Shown: one piece after another, positions 31,324 to 41,683 of the stretch
How the letters are laid out: each line of letters opens with the position of its first letter
Position numbering within the stretch: position 1 is the stretch's first letter
Assembly (NCBI RefSeq): GCF_017876165.1
Contig: NZ_JAGINQ010000006.1
Location: forward strand, 248,001 to 312,000
Length of the DNA: 64,000 nt
DNA from: Azospirillum soli
GTDB lineage: Bacteria; Pseudomonadota; Alphaproteobacteria; Azospirillales; Azospirillaceae
Reading direction: 5' to 3'
Made by a program: the position numbers and the translations under genes
The notes under the pieces: model-generated
Told to the model about the DNA's origin: nothing
The model's input: the letters and a program-made list of their open reading frames with translations, nothing else
The model's database searches: none

Positions 31324-33639
31324 ATGCTGTCGCGTAACCTGGAACAGACGCTGCACCGAGCCCTGGCCCACGCGAACGAGCGCAGGCACGAATACGCGAC
31401 GCTCGAACACTTGCTGCTCGCGTTGACCGAGGATGCCGATGCAATGGCCGTCTTGCGCGCGTGCGGGATCGATCTGGACCGCCTGCGCGCCGAACTGTCG
31501 GATTACCTCGACAACGAACTTGCGAACCTTATCACGAACAGGCCCGATGATGCCAAGCCGACGGCTGGTTTCCAGCGGGTGCTGCAGCGTGCTGCCATCC
31601 ACGTCCAGTCGTCTGGCCGTGAAGAGGTGACGGGAGCAAACGTGCTCGTCGCCCTGTTCTCTGAACGCGAGAGCCACGCGGTTTATTTCCTGCAGGAGCA
31701 GGAAATGACCCGGTTCGACGCGGTGAACTACATCTCTCACGGAATCGCTAAGGCACCGGGACGCTCGGAGACCAAGCGGGTTACCGGTGCCGACGACGAC
31801 GCGGCGGCGGAGAAGGTCGTGAAAAAAGGCAGCGAAGCCCTTGAGGCTTATTGCGTCAATCTGAACAAGAAGGCGGCGAGCGGCAAGATCGATCCGCTGA
31901 TCGGCCGGGAGCAGGAGGTCGAACGGACCATCCAGATCCTGTGCCGGCGGTCGAAGAACAACCCGCTGTACGTGGGCGATCCCGGCGTCGGCAAGACCGC
32001 CATCGCCGAGGGCCTGGCCCGCCGCATCGTCCATGGCGAGGTGCCGGAGGTGCTGAAGGGCGCCACCATCTTCGCGCTCGACATGGGTTCCCTGCTCGCC
32101 GGTACGCGCTACCGCGGCGACTTCGAAGAGCGCCTCAAGGCCGTCGTCTCCGAACTGGAGGCCACGGAAGGTGCGGTCCTCTTCATCGACGAGATCCACA
32201 CGGTGATCGGCGCCGGTGCGACCTCGGGCGGTGCGATGGACGCGTCGAACCTGCTGAAGCCGGCCCTCGCCTCCGGCTCGCTGCGCTGCATTGGTTCGAC
32301 GACCTACAAGGAATACCGGAACTATTTCGAGAAGGACCGGGCGCTCGTCCGGCGCTTCCAGAAGATCGACGTCAACGAGCCGTCGATCGAGGATGCGGTC
32401 AAGATCCTCCAGGGGATCAAGCCCTACTACGAAAAGCACCACCGGGTGAGCTACACCAACGACGCGATCCGTTCGGCGGTGGAGCTGTCCGCGAAGTACA
32501 TCGGCGACCGCAAGCTGCCGGATAAGGCCATCGACATCATCGACGAGGTCGGCGCCGCGCAGATGCTGCTGCCGGAGAACAAGCGGAAGAAGAAGATCTC
32601 CGTCAAGGACGTGGAGGCGGTGGTCGCCAAGATCGCCCGCATTCCGCCGAAGTCGGTCAGCCGCGACGACAAGGAAACGCTCCTCAACCTGGAGCGCGAC
32701 CTGAAGACCATGGTCTTCGGCCAGGACAAGGCCATCGACGCGCTGGTCTCCGCCATCAAGCTGGCCCGCGCCGGCCTGCGCGAGCCGGAGAAGCCCATCG
32801 GCAACTACCTGTTCACCGGCCCGACCGGTGTCGGCAAGACCGAGGTGGCCCGCCAGCTCGCCATGACGCTCGGCGTCGAGCTGACCCGCTTCGACATGTC
32901 GGAGTACATGGAGCGGCACACCGTCTCCCGTCTGATCGGCGCGCCTCCGGGCTACGTCGGTTTCGACCAGGGCGGCCTGCTGACCGACGCCATCGACCAG
33001 CATCCGCACTGCGTGCTGCTGCTGGACGAGATCGAGAAGGCCCATCCGGATCTGTTCAACATCCTGTTGCAGATCATGGACCACGGGAAGCTGACCGATC
33101 ACAACGGCAAGACGGTCGATTTCCGCAACGTGATCCTCATCATGACCTCGAACGCGGGTGCCGCCGACATGGCCAAGCCGGCCATCGGCTTCGAGCGCGA
33201 GCGCCGGGTCGGCGAGGACATGGAAGCGGTGGAGAAGCTGTTCACGCCGGAGTTCCGCAACCGTCTGGACTCGATCATCCCGTTCGCCGCCCTCACCCAG
33301 GAGGTCATCAACCGCGTGGTGGACAAGTTCATCATGCAGATGGAGGCGCAACTGGAAGACCGTGGCGTCAGCATCGAGCTGGACGAGGCGGCGCGCGAGT
33401 GGCTGGGCAAGAAGGGCTACGACCCGCTTTACGGCGCCCGCCCGCTCGGCCGCGTGATCCAGGAGCACCTGAAAAAGCCGCTTGCCGAGGAGCTGCTGTT
33501 CGGCAAGCTCAGCAAGGGCGGTGTGGTCAAGGTCACCATCAAGGACGACAAGCCCTCCTTCGAATACACCGAGGGCTCGCGCAAGCGCCGTCCGGATGGC
33601 GAGGACGAGGACGAGGTCATGCACGAACTGGCGGAGTAA
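31324..33639 (+). CDS. clpA: ATP-dependent Clp protease ATP-binding subunit ClpA
   Basis: AAA+ unfoldase of 771 aa that partners ClpP and ClpS. The N domain begins [20 protein letters not shown]; the first AAA domain has Walker [10 protein letters not shown] (near 219) and Walker [10 protein letters not shown]; the second has GPTGVGKTE (near 500) and [12 protein letters not shown], plus sensor and arginine-finger regions. The length and the single-chain architecture without the ClpB middle domain identify ClpA. Start at ATG 31324, directly after clpS. No clpP is in the window. A strong terminator follows. Confidence 0.96.
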   Translation: MLSRNLEQTLHRALAHANERRHEYATLEHLLLALTEDADAMAVLRACGIDLDRLRAELSDYLDNELANLITNRPDDAKPTAGFQRVLQRAAIHVQSSGREEVTGANVLVALFSERESHAVYFLQEQEMTRFDAVNYISHGIAKAPGRSETKRVTGADDDAAAEKVVKKGSEALEAYCVNLNKKAASGKIDPLIGREQEVERTIQILCRRSKNNPLYVGDPGVGKTAIAEGLARRIVHGEVPEVLKGATIFALDMGSLLAGTRYRGDFEERLKAVVSELEATEGAVLFIDEIHTVIGAGATSGGAMDASNLLKPALASGSLRCIGSTTYKEYRNYFEKDRALVRRFQKIDVNEPSIEDAVKILQGIKPYYEKHHRVSYTNDAIRSAVELSAKYIGDRKLPDKAIDIIDEVGAAQMLLPENKRKKKISVKDVEAVVAKIARIPPKSVSRDDKETLLNLERDLKTMVFGQDKAIDALVSAIKLARAGLREPEKPIGNYLFTGPTGVGKTEVARQLAMTLGVELTRFDMSEYMERHTVSRLIGAPPGYVGFDQGGLLTDAIDQHPHCVLLLDEIEKAHPDLFNILLQIMDHGKLTDHNGKTVDFRNVILIMTSNAGAADMAKPAIGFERERRVGEDMEAVEKLFTPEFRNRLDSIIPFAALTQEVINRVVDKFIMQMEAQLEDRGVSIELDEAAREWLGKKGYDPLYGARPLGRVIQEHLKKPLAEELLFGKLSKGGVVKVTIKDDKPSFEYTEGSRKRRPDGEDEDEVMHELAE

Positions 33640-33660
33640 CGCCGGTCCGTCATGGAATGA

Positions 33661-33691
33661 GAAAGGGGGCCGAAAGGCCCCCTTCTTTTTT
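33661..33691 (+). terminator. Intrinsic terminator after clpA
   Basis: GGGGGCC-GAAA-GGCCCCC followed by TTCTTTTTT, about 25 nt after the clpA stop. Confidence 0.92.
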
Positions 33692-33720
33692 GCTCCGGTG
33701 TGGCGTTAGATCGGTGAAAA

Positions 33721-34860
33721 ATGACCAACACCGGGAAACGCACCCTCATGCCCCTGCCCTTCCTGACCGGCATCCGCGTCATCGACCTCGGCCAGTATCT
33801 GCCGGGGCCGCACGCCGCCCAGCTGCTCGGCGACCTCGGCGCCGACGTGGTGAAGGTGGAATCGCCGGAGGGCGATCCGCTGCGCCGCCTGGGGCCGCCC
33901 GACGCCGACGGCACCGCCGCCGCCTACAAGATTTTCACAGCCGGCAAGCGCGTCGTCCGCCTCGACCTGAAGAGCGCCGAGGGCCGCGCCGCCTTCGAAA
34001 ACCTCGTCGCTAAGGCCGACGCGCTGGTCGAAAGCTACAGGCCGGGCGTGCTGGACAAGCTGGGCCTCGGGCGTGAGCGGCTGCGCGCGCTGAACCCCCG
34101 GCTGGTGCACGCCAGTCTTTCGGGCTGGGGCTACACCGGTCCTTACGCCCAGCGCGCCGGACATGACCTGAATTACATGGCGGTCGGCGGCGGGCTGGAC
34201 GCGTCGGGCACGCCGGACCAGCCGGGCATCAGCTTCCCGCCGGTCGCCGACTTCGCCTCCGCCCAGCAGACCGCCTTGGCTGTAGCCGGCGCCCTGTTCG
34301 GGCGCGAGCGGAGCGGACAAGGCTGCTTCCTCGACCTGTCGATCATGGAGACGGTGCTCGGCTGGCAGGGCATCAACCTGACCGCCGTCGCGCGCGGCGA
34401 CCTGCCGAACCGGGGCGAGGCTCTGCTGTCCGGCGGCGTCGCCTGCTATCGCATCTACCGGACCGCCGACGGCCGCTTCGTCACCTTGTCGGCGCTGGAA
34501 CCCAAATTCTGGCGCGGCTTCTGCGAGGCGGTTGGCCGTCCCGACTGGATCGCCCGGCAGGCCGACCCGATGCCCCAGACCGACCTGACCGCCGAACTGA
34601 CCGCCCTGTTCGCCGGCCGCGACCTCGCCGCCTGGAAGGAACTGCTCGACCCGGTGGACTGCTGCTTCGAGGCGCTGCCAACCATCGCCGAGGTCGCCGA
34701 TCACCCGCACGTTATCGCACGCGGACAGTTGCAGGTGACCGACGGCGCCGAGCCGCTGGTGGAAACGCTGATGGGCCTGCGCGTCGATGGCGGCCCGCCG
34801 CCCGCCCGCGCCCCCTTCCGCGAAACCGACGCTGCCGAGGTGCTGGCGGGGTGGGCGTGA
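33721..34860 (+). CDS. CaiB/BaiF CoA-transferase family protein (alpha-methylacyl-CoA racemase-like)
   Basis: Family III CoA-transferase-fold enzyme of 379 aa. The start GIRVIDLGQYLPGPHAAQLLGDLGADVVKVE is canonical. The active-site stretch RAGHDLNYMAVGGGLDASG (Asp149) fits alpha-methylacyl-CoA racemases better than formyl-CoA transferases, which suggests racemization of 2-methylacyl-CoA. No other fatty-acid or amino-acid catabolism gene is adjacent. Two starts are possible: ATG 33721 and ATG 33748 (MPLPFLTGIR); neither has a strong ribosome site. Confidence 0.85.
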   Translation: MTNTGKRTLMPLPFLTGIRVIDLGQYLPGPHAAQLLGDLGADVVKVESPEGDPLRRLGPPDADGTAAAYKIFTAGKRVVRLDLKSAEGRAAFENLVAKADALVESYRPGVLDKLGLGRERLRALNPRLVHASLSGWGYTGPYAQRAGHDLNYMAVGGGLDASGTPDQPGISFPPVADFASAQQTALAVAGALFGRERSGQGCFLDLSIMETVLGWQGINLTAVARGDLPNRGEALLSGGVACYRIYRTADGRFVTLSALEPKFWRGFCEAVGRPDWIARQADPMPQTDLTAELTALFAGRDLAAWKELLDPVDCCFEALPTIAEVADHPHVIARGQLQVTDGAEPLVETLMGLRVDGGPPPARAPFRETDAAEVLAGWA

Positions 34861-34885
34861 TAACCTGATAAAGCTGGCGGTAACG

Positions 34886-35374
34886 TTACAGGGACGGATG
34901 CCACTCGCCGCGCGCCCGCAGGTAGTCCTTGGCATCACGGACACCTTCGGCCGCGGCGATGCGCAGCCAGCGCAACCCCTCGTCCTCGCTCGCGGCAACC
35001 CCGCGCCCTTCGACCAGAGCCACGCCCCAGTGATAGCGGGCGAGCGGCGCGTAGCCGGCATCGTCGTTCATGTGCGCGCCGCGCCGCATCAGATCGGCCG
35101 ACGCCTCCAGATCCTTCGGCACGCCCTGCCCGTTCTCGTGCAGCATGGCAAGCCAGATCATCGACCAGACATTGCCCTTGGCAACGCAGCGATGGAGGAT
35201 TTCGACCGCCGCCGCATGGTCGCCGGTCTTGTCCGCCGCGTAGGCGTACAGGCAGCCGATGGGGTGATCCCCCTTGCCCCCTACAAAGCTCCGGTAACTC
35301 AGATCGTCGGCCGACGCCGCACCCGCCGCAACGCTCAGGGCCAAGGCAAAAGCTTGGTGAACGCCCCACCGCAT
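34886..35374 (-). CDS. Secreted Sel1-like repeat protein
   Basis: A 162-aa protein with a signal peptide (MRWGVHQAFALALSVAAGAASA) and about three Sel1-like (TPR-type) repeats: AMLHENGQGVPKDLEASADLMRRGA, YHWGVALVEGRGVAASEDEGLRWLRIAA and AAAEGVRDAKDYL. Such short repeat proteins are scaffolds, here probably periplasmic; partner unknown. AGGAGGGG lies about five bases before ATG 35374. It converges with the preceding CoA-transferase gene (25 nt apart). Confidence 0.82.
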   Translation of the reverse strand: MRWGVHQAFALALSVAAGAASADDLSYRSFVGGKGDHPIGCLYAYAADKTGDHAAAVEILHRCVAKGNVWSMIWLAMLHENGQGVPKDLEASADLMRRGAHMNDDAGYAPLARYHWGVALVEGRGVAASEDEGLRWLRIAAAEGVRDAKDYLRARGEWHPSL

Positions 35375-35518
35375 GACACCCCTCCTCCACCTGAACGAAA
35401 CCAGTGTGCCCCAGTGGCTGGGGCGGCGACATACGACTTTTGAGTGAATGCGTCACGGCCTCTCGTCCAGGGCGCCGTTCCCTGGCACTGTATCGTGATG
35501 GGATTGGGAGAAACCGCC

Positions 35519-35995
35519 ATGACGACCTTCGACACCGAATGCCTGCGCCGCGCCATCACGCTCAGCCGCGCCCACATGCAGGCCGGTGCCGGCGGCCCCT
35601 TCGGGGCAGTGGTCGCCAAGGACGGCACGATCATCGGGGAGGGGTGGAACCAGGTCACATCCTCCAACGATCCGACCGCGCACGCGGAGGTCGTCGCCAT
35701 CCGCGACGCCTGCAAGACGCTGGGCAGCTTCAACCTCGCCGGGGCGACGCTCTACACCAGCTGTGAGCCCTGTCCCATGTGCCTGTCGGCCAGCTATTGG
35801 GCGCGGCTCGACCGCATCGTCTACGCCAACGCGCGCGACGACGCGGCGGCCATCGGCTTCGACGACGCCTTCCTCTACGAGGAGGTCGCCCTGGCGCTGG
35901 AACTGCGCCGGATTCCCATGCAGCGCCTGCTGGCGGAGGAAGCCCGCGCGGTCTTCGACGAATGGGCCGCCAAGCCCGACCGTATTCCCTATTGA
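35519..35995 (+). CDS. guaD: Guanine deaminase (cytidine deaminase-fold)
   Basis: Purine salvage enzyme converting guanine to xanthine. The protein is 158 aa and follows Bacillus GuaD nearly end to end: GGPFGAVVAKDGTIIGEG, SSNDPTAHAEVVAIRDACK (zinc ligand H55, catalytic E57), YTSCEPCPMCLSASYWAR (C85, C88) and the C-terminal FDDAFLYEE that completes the domain-swapped active site. It is a soluble dimer in the family. GGGAG lies eight bases before ATG 35519. Convergent with the FemAB-like gene, 16 nt apart. Confidence 0.88.
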   Translation: MTTFDTECLRRAITLSRAHMQAGAGGPFGAVVAKDGTIIGEGWNQVTSSNDPTAHAEVVAIRDACKTLGSFNLAGATLYTSCEPCPMCLSASYWARLDRIVYANARDDAAAIGFDDAFLYEEVALALELRRIPMQRLLAEEARAVFDEWAAKPDRIPY

Positions 35996-36011
35996 GGACC
36001 CGATCGAGGCC

Positions 36012-37175
36012 TCACCCCTCTCCTTCCCTGCGGTAGGGCGACAGTTCCATCAGCGCCTCCGTTTCGGCCTCCACGGCGGCGCGCTCACGCTCCAGGTGAG
36101 CGGCCAGGGCGCGGCGGAAGCCCGCGTCCTTGACCCAGTGCGCGCTGTAGGTCGGCACCGGCAGATAGCCGCGCTGGATCTTGTGCTCCCCCTGCGCGCC
36201 GGCCTCCACGCGTTTCAGCCCCCGCTCGATGGCGAAGTCCAGCGCGCGGTAGTAGCAGGCCTCGAAATGCAGGAAGCGGTAGCTGCCGTCGGAACCCCAA
36301 TTGCGGCCGTACAGCGTGTCGGCGCCGATCAGGTTCAGCGCGCCGGCCACCCATTCCCCCTTGTCCTCGCACATGACCAGCGCCACGCGGTCACCCGTGG
36401 TCTCGCCGAGCAGCCGGAAGAAGGCGCGGTTCAGGTAGCCGCCGCCCCATTTGCGGTCGGCCGTCTCCATGTAGAAGCGGTGGAAGGCGTCCCAATGCTC
36501 CGGCTTCAGTTCGTCGCCGGTCAGCGTGTGCAGGCGCACGCCGCTCTCCGCCACCTCGCGCCGTTCCTTGCGGATGGACTTGCGCTTGCCCGACCGGAGC
36601 GTGCCGAGAAAGTCGTCGAAGCTGGCGTAACCCCGGTTCTCCCAATGGTACTGCACGCCGGTCCGTTGCAGCCAGCCGGCCTCGCCCAGCCGGGTCCAGT
36701 CGCCCTCGATCGGGAAGGTCACGTGCACCGACGACACATCGTAGCGCCGCGCCACCTCCTCCATGGCCTGGATCAGCGCGGCATAAATGGCTTCCCCCGC
36801 CTCGGGCGCGACCAGCAGGCGCGGCCCCGGCACGGGGGTGAAAGGCACGGCGACCTGAAGCTTCGGATAATAGCTGCCGCCCGCCCGCTCGTAGGCGTGC
36901 GCCCAGCTGTGGTCGAAGACGTATTCGCCGTAGGAATGGCTCTTCAGATACATGGGCACGGCGCCCACGATCCGTCCCGTCGCGTCAAGCGCGGCGAGGT
37001 GGCTGGGCTGCCAGCCGGTGCCCCGGGTGGCCGAACCCGATTCCTCCAGCGCCAGCAGAAAGGCATGGCTGAGGAACGGGTTGTCCGGACCGGCGCAGGC
37101 GTCCCACTGCCGCGGGTCGGCCTGCCCGATGCCGGTCAGAACCTTGACGGTGATGGCGTCGCTGCCGTCGGGCAT
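36012..37175 (-). CDS. FemAB-like GNAT acyltransferase (DUF482 family)
   Basis: A 387-aa cytoplasmic protein of the DUF482/peptidogalycan family, built of two GNAT-like folds. Recognizable parts are NPFLSHAFLLALEESGSA, SYGEYVFDHSWAHAYERAGGSYYPKLQ, and near the C-terminus FLHFEACYYRALDFAIERGLKRVEAGAQGEHK. The true substrate is not established for the family. ATG 37175 is clear: AAGGAG five bases upstream. It follows the RidA gene by 79 nt on the same strand and is probably co-transcribed with it. Confidence 0.85.
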   Translation of the reverse strand: MPDGSDAITVKVLTGIGQADPRQWDACAGPDNPFLSHAFLLALEESGSATRGTGWQPSHLAALDATGRIVGAVPMYLKSHSYGEYVFDHSWAHAYERAGGSYYPKLQVAVPFTPVPGPRLLVAPEAGEAIYAALIQAMEEVARRYDVSSVHVTFPIEGDWTRLGEAGWLQRTGVQYHWENRGYASFDDFLGTLRSGKRKSIRKERREVAESGVRLHTLTGDELKPEHWDAFHRFYMETADRKWGGGYLNRAFFRLLGETTGDRVALVMCEDKGEWVAGALNLIGADTLYGRNWGSDGSYRFLHFEACYYRALDFAIERGLKRVEAGAQGEHKIQRGYLPVPTYSAHWVKDAGFRRALAAHLERERAAVEAETEALMELSPYRREGEG

Positions 37176-37254
37176 GCTTTCTCCTTCACGAATGCGCCAA
37201 GGGAGGTGGGCGCCCTGCCGCACCGCGGCAAGACGCCCACGGGACAGACGTTCG

Positions 37255-37722
37255 CTAAGCCAGTTCCAGAACGGCATCCACCTCGACCGCCACGTTGCCG
37301 GGCAGCGAGGGGGCGCCCACGGCGGCGCGGGCGTGTTTGCCAGCCTCGCCGAACACCTCCATCATCAGCTCCGACGCGCCGTTGATGACCAGCGGATGAT
37401 CGTGGAAGTCCGGGCCGGAATTGACGAAGCCGCCCAGGCGCAGCACGCGCGCCACCCGGTCCAGATCGCCGCCGCAGGCCGCCTTCGCCTGGGCGATGAT
37501 GTTCAGGGCGCACAGGCGCGCCGCCTCCTTCCCCTGCTCCACGGTGAACTCCTGGCCGACCTTGCCGACGAAGCGCCGCTCGCCGTTCCACACCGTGACC
37601 TGCCCCGACACATACAGCGTGTTGCCCGAGATGGTGTAGGGCACATAGGCGGCCACCGGAGCCGCCGCCTGCGGCAGTTCGATCCCCAGCTCCTTCAGCC
37701 GCGCCTCGATCCGTCCGGCCAT
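37255..37722 (-). CDS. RidA-family enamine/imine deaminase
   Basis: Hydrolyses reactive enamines and imines made by PLP enzymes. The protein is 155 aa, of the longer RidA subgroup with the core YVPYTISGNTLYVSGQV, VRLCALNIIAQAKAACG-like helix (ARLCALNIIAQAKAA) and the C-terminal RAAVGAPSLPGNVAVEVDAVLEL. The E. coli-type catalytic arginine region (RxxV near 105) is replaced by a KHARAAVG version, so activity cannot be taken for granted. AAGGAGG precedes ATG 37722 at good spacing. Confidence 0.88.
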   Translation of the reverse strand: MAGRIEARLKELGIELPQAAAPVAAYVPYTISGNTLYVSGQVTVWNGERRFVGKVGQEFTVEQGKEAARLCALNIIAQAKAACGGDLDRVARVLRLGGFVNSGPDFHDHPLVINGASELMMEVFGEAGKHARAAVGAPSLPGNVAVEVDAVLELA

Positions 37723-37961
37723 CGGTCTTCCCTCCTTGTTGGCTCGATTGGCGTGAGACCCGACGATAGCCGCCGGAACGGGCTTCCGCCAAGGGCCGGG
37801 CTGGGAAGATTCATCCACGGGATTCATCGGCAAGACCATCCTTGCCCGGCAAACTTTTCCACAGGCACGCGGAAAGATCCTGTTGCCGGTCCAAAGTCAT
37901 TTTCGGCAGGCGAAAAATTAAATCCAGCCAAATCAATGCCTTGAATGGCGCCCCACAAATT

Positions 37962-37977
37962 GGCACGGCATTTGAAA
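37962..37977 (+). promoter_or_regulatory. Sigma54-like promoter of the flagellin gene
   Basis: TGGCACG-N4-TTGAA, with the -24 element perfect and the -12 element TTGAA instead of TTGCA. It is 85 nt upstream of the flagellin ATG. Sigma54 control of late flagellar genes is common in alpha- and gammaproteobacteria with polar flagella. The rest of 37723-37961 is AT-richer than its surroundings and holds no gene. Confidence 0.55.
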
Positions 37978-38062
37978 GGGGAGAGGCACGCAAATGCACG
38001 TTGCCTCGCTTCGGTTTCAAGCACCAACCGCGGGGCGAGCCTCATAAAGGAGACTTGGAGCC

Positions 38063-39928
38063 ATGGCCATCAACGACGTCGCCCTCACCGCCTCGATGCG
38101 CACGAACCTGCTGCAACTGCAGAGCGTGAACGACAAGATCGGGGTGAAGCAGAACATCCTCTCGACCGGCAACAAGATCAACTCGGCCCTCGACGGCCCG
38201 ACCGCCTTCTTCGCGGCGAAGGGCCTGAACCAGCGCGCCGGCGACCTGTCGTCGCTGAAGGACGCGATGGGCCAGTCGATCAGCACCATCAAGGCCGCCG
38301 ACAAGGGCGTGACCGCCATCGAGAGCATGATCGAGCAGGCCCGCGGTCTGACCACCGCCGCCTATTCGGCCCTGGGCAACGACGCCGGTTCGGTGGCCAC
38401 CCGCAAGGCGCTGGCCGAACAGTTCAACGCGCTGAAGAACCAGATCGACAAGCTGGCCGGCGACAGCGGCTACCAGGGCAAGAACCTGCTGGCCGGCGAC
38501 GGTATGCGCATGGACTCCACCGCCGCCTCGCGCGCCGCCCTGAACACCGTCACGGGCATCGAGAACGCCCGCGTGACCAACGTGGTGTCGGCCGACACCT
38601 ACACGGTGCGCGTCAAGGGCGACGGCTCGATCGAGGGTGCGGCGGGCGACATCGCCAACGCCGAAATGGCGCACGGCCTGACCGGCATGAAGCTGTCGGG
38701 CACGATGTCCAGCACGCTGGGCTCCTTCTCCGACGTCCAGATCGAGGTGCGCGGCGCGGTCGGCCGCGAGCGTTCCTTCATCGTCTCGGACGGCAAGGAA
38801 TCCCGCACGATCACCTACTTCGACAACACCCAGAAGATCGAAGCCAACACCACGACGGCGGCGACCTCCGGCGTGGCGCAGGTGACCAACGTCAACGTCG
38901 GCGGCACGATCGAAGCGGGTGATCTCTTCTCGATCACGGTGGAAGGCCAGACCTTCACCTACAAGGCGACCGAGGCCGACACGGCCATCGGCCAGAACGC
39001 CGCCGCGAACGTGGCGTCCAAGCTGCAGGCCTCGATCAGCGCCCAGATCGGCGGCACCGGTCGCCTGGCCGGCAAGGACGTGGCCTCGGTGTCGGTCGGC
39101 ACCAGCGGCACGATCTCCCTGACGGGCGCGACGACCACGGGCGTGGCCCGCGAGATGACCGTCTCGGCCAGCGCCGAGAACGCGCTGACCAAGCGCATCT
39201 CCGAGAGCTTCGCGTCGGGCACGGTCGTGTCCTTCACGGTCGACCGCAAGCTTCTGGAGCAGGCGGCCAACGGCGGCAACGGCGTCTCGACCATCGAAAA
39301 GAAGGTCGACATCCAAATCCAGGCGAGCAACCTGAACGGCAACGTGATCACCCGCGACGGTATGGCCAATCGCGGCGAGGGCAAGCTGTCGGACGGTGAG
39401 AACTCCTTCGCCTTCGACAGCGGCACCGTGCGCTTCAACGTCGATCAGAAGACCATCAAGCAGGCGGCCTCGACCAACCAGGCGGCGAACCTGGTGACGG
39501 TGCAGGTGACCGACGCCAACACGGCGAACGACCTGACGGTTCAGTTGAACGAGCGCAACACCAACTCGATCACGGTGAAGGCTCAGAACCTGACCACCAG
39601 CGGCCAGGGCCTGCGTCTCGACTACGCCCAGAACCAGTGGATGGACCGCGCCGACATCGACAAGGCGGTCGCCGGCATCGACCACGCGAAGCAGACGCTG
39701 CGTTCGGCCTCGCAGACGCTGTCCACCAACTTGAACATCATCACGACCCGCGAAAGCTTCACCAAGGAGTTCAGCGACGTGCTGGTGGAAGGCGCCAACA
39801 AGCTGACGCTGGCCGACCAGAACGAGGAAGGCGCGAGCCTGCTGATGCTGCAGACCCGGCAGCAGCTCGGCACCATCGCCCTCTCACTGGCCAACCAGTC
39901 GCAGCAGTCCATCCTGCGCCTGTTCTAA
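38063..39928 (+). CDS. Flagellin (large, polar-type)
   Basis: Filament protein of 621 aa. The conserved N-terminal D0/D1 helices (SMRTNLLQLQSVNDKIGVKQ) and C-terminal D1/D0 helices (LTLADQNEEGASLLMLQTRQQLGTIALSLANQSQQSILRLF) flank a 350-residue Thr/Ser/Ala/Asn-rich variable middle that forms the surface of the filament. The size fits the glycosylated polar flagellin Fla1 of A. brasilense better than its smaller lateral flagellin; this identity is inferred. GGAG lies a few bases before ATG 38063. Monocistronic, ended by a strong terminator. The downstream gene is convergent. Confidence 0.93.
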   Translation: MAINDVALTASMRTNLLQLQSVNDKIGVKQNILSTGNKINSALDGPTAFFAAKGLNQRAGDLSSLKDAMGQSISTIKAADKGVTAIESMIEQARGLTTAAYSALGNDAGSVATRKALAEQFNALKNQIDKLAGDSGYQGKNLLAGDGMRMDSTAASRAALNTVTGIENARVTNVVSADTYTVRVKGDGSIEGAAGDIANAEMAHGLTGMKLSGTMSSTLGSFSDVQIEVRGAVGRERSFIVSDGKESRTITYFDNTQKIEANTTTAATSGVAQVTNVNVGGTIEAGDLFSITVEGQTFTYKATEADTAIGQNAAANVASKLQASISAQIGGTGRLAGKDVASVSVGTSGTISLTGATTTGVAREMTVSASAENALTKRISESFASGTVVSFTVDRKLLEQAANGGNGVSTIEKKVDIQIQASNLNGNVITRDGMANRGEGKLSDGENSFAFDSGTVRFNVDQKTIKQAASTNQAANLVTVQVTDANTANDLTVQLNERNTNSITVKAQNLTTSGQGLRLDYAQNQWMDRADIDKAVAGIDHAKQTLRSASQTLSTNLNIITTRESFTKEFSDVLVEGANKLTLADQNEEGASLLMLQTRQQLGTIALSLANQSQQSILRLF

Positions 39929-39962
39929 TCGACCGGTCCCCCGGCAAAGCAACGTGCTGCGT

Positions 39963-39995
39963 AACGGGCGCTCCCTCGGGAGCGCCCGTTTTCAT
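39963..39995 (+). terminator. Intrinsic terminator of the flagellin gene
   Basis: AACGGGCGCTCCC pairs with GGGAGCGCCCGTT across a tight loop, then TTC. About 35 nt after the flagellin stop. Confidence 0.9.
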
Positions 39996-40005
39996 TGTTT
40001 CAGGC

Positions 40006-41538
40006 TCATTCTTTCAGGGCCGCATCGACCAGAGCACGGGCATCGGCGGCCAGCCGGGCGCGTTCGGCCGCGCGCGTGTACATCATGTGCCCGCCCTCAT
40101 AGACCGCGACCTGCACCCGGTCGCCCTGCCCGTCTGGCAGTTCCAGCCGCGAGGCGACCCAGCGCGAGGCCATGTAGGGCGTGATCAGGTCGGTGCGCCC
40201 GTGCGCGATCAGCACCCGCAGGGACGGTTGCAGCGTCAGCGCCGATTGCAGATCGTCGGTGGCGTTCGGCTGGCCCATGCGCGGCCATTCCCAGCCCCGG
40301 TTCACCCGGTCGGACAGCAGCCGGTACGGCACCTCGGTCCGCACGCCCAGATGCTCGGTGGCGTAGCTGGCGAAGGCGGTGGTGAAGGTCGGCACCGTCC
40401 CTTTCAGGAACGGGTCGAACGGCAGGCGCGCCGCCACCGGGTCCGGGTCGGCGGCGGTGAAGGTGCCGTCGTAGACGCTGGTCACCTGCCCCCGGCCGCG
40501 CAGCAGCTCGCGGGCGAAGATGCCGGCCGGAATACTGCCGCGATGCCGGGCGACGAACTCCTCCGGCAGCCCGATGGTCCGCGCCACCTCGGCGAAGAAG
40601 TCCCGCGCCGCGCCGATCCGGCGGTAGTCCAGACCGGCCAGCCCGGTCAGGTAGCCGCCCAGCGCGAACCGCTCGGCCGCTTCCGCCGCCTGCTCCGGCG
40701 TGCCCGGCACCAGACCGTGCGCCGCCGCCGAGGCCGCGTAGGCCGGCAGCTTCAGCGCCGGCCCCAGCAGGCCGGACTCGTCCCGGATGGTCGCGAAGTC
40801 CACCACCGGCGACACCATGATCAGCCCGTTGACGGCGATGCCGGTGCGGTCGATCAACTCCTCCGCCATCTTGGCAATGCGGAAGCCGCCGTAGCTTTCG
40901 CCGACCAGGAACTTCGGCGAGTCCCAGCGCTCGTTGCGAGTCAGCCAGAGGCGGACGATCTCCGCCATGGCGCCGGCGTCGGCATCGACCTTCCAGAAGC
41001 GCTTCTCGGCGTCCTCGTCCGTCTTGGTCGCACGGCTGTAGCCGGTGCCGACCGGGTCCACGAAGACCAGATCGGCGAAGGCCAGCCAACTGTCCGGATT
41101 GTCCACCAGCGGCGAGGGCGGGCGCGGCAGCGAGCCGTCGTCGTTGAAGGCCACCACCTTCGGCCCCAGCGCCCCCAGATGCAGGTAGGCGGACGCCGCG
41201 CCGGGACCGCCGTTGAAGACGAAGGCGACCGGGCGCTTTCCCTTCGGAGCCCCGTCAACGGTGTAAGTCACCGTGAAGATACGCGCCGCGACCTCCTCCT
41301 TCGCCCCCTCGCGGAGCGGCAGGAACTCGGCCACCGCCGTGTAGGCGACTGGCCCGCCGGGCTGGGCCAGCGTGTGGCGGGTGACACTGCGCTGCGCGTC
41401 GAAGGGCGCGTCCGCCTTTTCGGCCCGCGGCTCGGGCTTGTCCGGCTTGTCGGCCTTGTCCTGCGCCCACCCGGCGGCGCCCGGCGTCAGGATCAGCGGA
41501 ATCATCAAGGCGAGCGGCAGCAGGCGGGAGCGCGTCAT
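40006..41538 (-). CDS. Exported S10-family serine carboxypeptidase
   Basis: Secreted peptidase of 510 aa with a signal peptide ([20 protein letters not shown]). After a charged Lys/Asp linker the catalytic domain has the S10 oxyanion loop [20 protein letters not shown], catalytic Ser in [10 protein letters not shown], Asp in [11 protein letters not shown] and His in [10 protein letters not shown], so the triad is complete. S10 enzymes cleave C-terminal residues in acidic compartments; the bacterial role is unclear. Convergent with flagellin; divergent from the YeeE-type gene. Confidence 0.92.
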   Translation of the reverse strand: MTRSRLLPLALMIPLILTPGAAGWAQDKADKPDKPEPRAEKADAPFDAQRSVTRHTLAQPGGPVAYTAVAEFLPLREGAKEEVAARIFTVTYTVDGAPKGKRPVAFVFNGGPGAASAYLHLGALGPKVVAFNDDGSLPRPPSPLVDNPDSWLAFADLVFVDPVGTGYSRATKTDEDAEKRFWKVDADAGAMAEIVRLWLTRNERWDSPKFLVGESYGGFRIAKMAEELIDRTGIAVNGLIMVSPVVDFATIRDESGLLGPALKLPAYAASAAAHGLVPGTPEQAAEAAERFALGGYLTGLAGLDYRRIGAARDFFAEVARTIGLPEEFVARHRGSIPAGIFARELLRGRGQVTSVYDGTFTAADPDPVAARLPFDPFLKGTVPTFTTAFASYATEHLGVRTEVPYRLLSDRVNRGWEWPRMGQPNATDDLQSALTLQPSLRVLIAHGRTDLITPYMASRWVASRLELPDGQGDRVQVAVYEGGHMMYTRAAERARLAADARALVDAALKE

Positions 41539-41683
41539 GGATTACCCGATCTTTGGAAGGGCACTCTTTGGACAAACATGGCCGCATATTGCGGCGCGCC
41601 GACGGCCGGACAACCCCACAACCCTCTTTCATTCCATTAGAACAATCTTATATACAAGCGCCGAACGGATCGGAGACATCGTG

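Noticed and set aside
31312..33624. A 770-residue minus-strand frame opposite clpA
   Set aside because: Shadow of clpA; no domain features.
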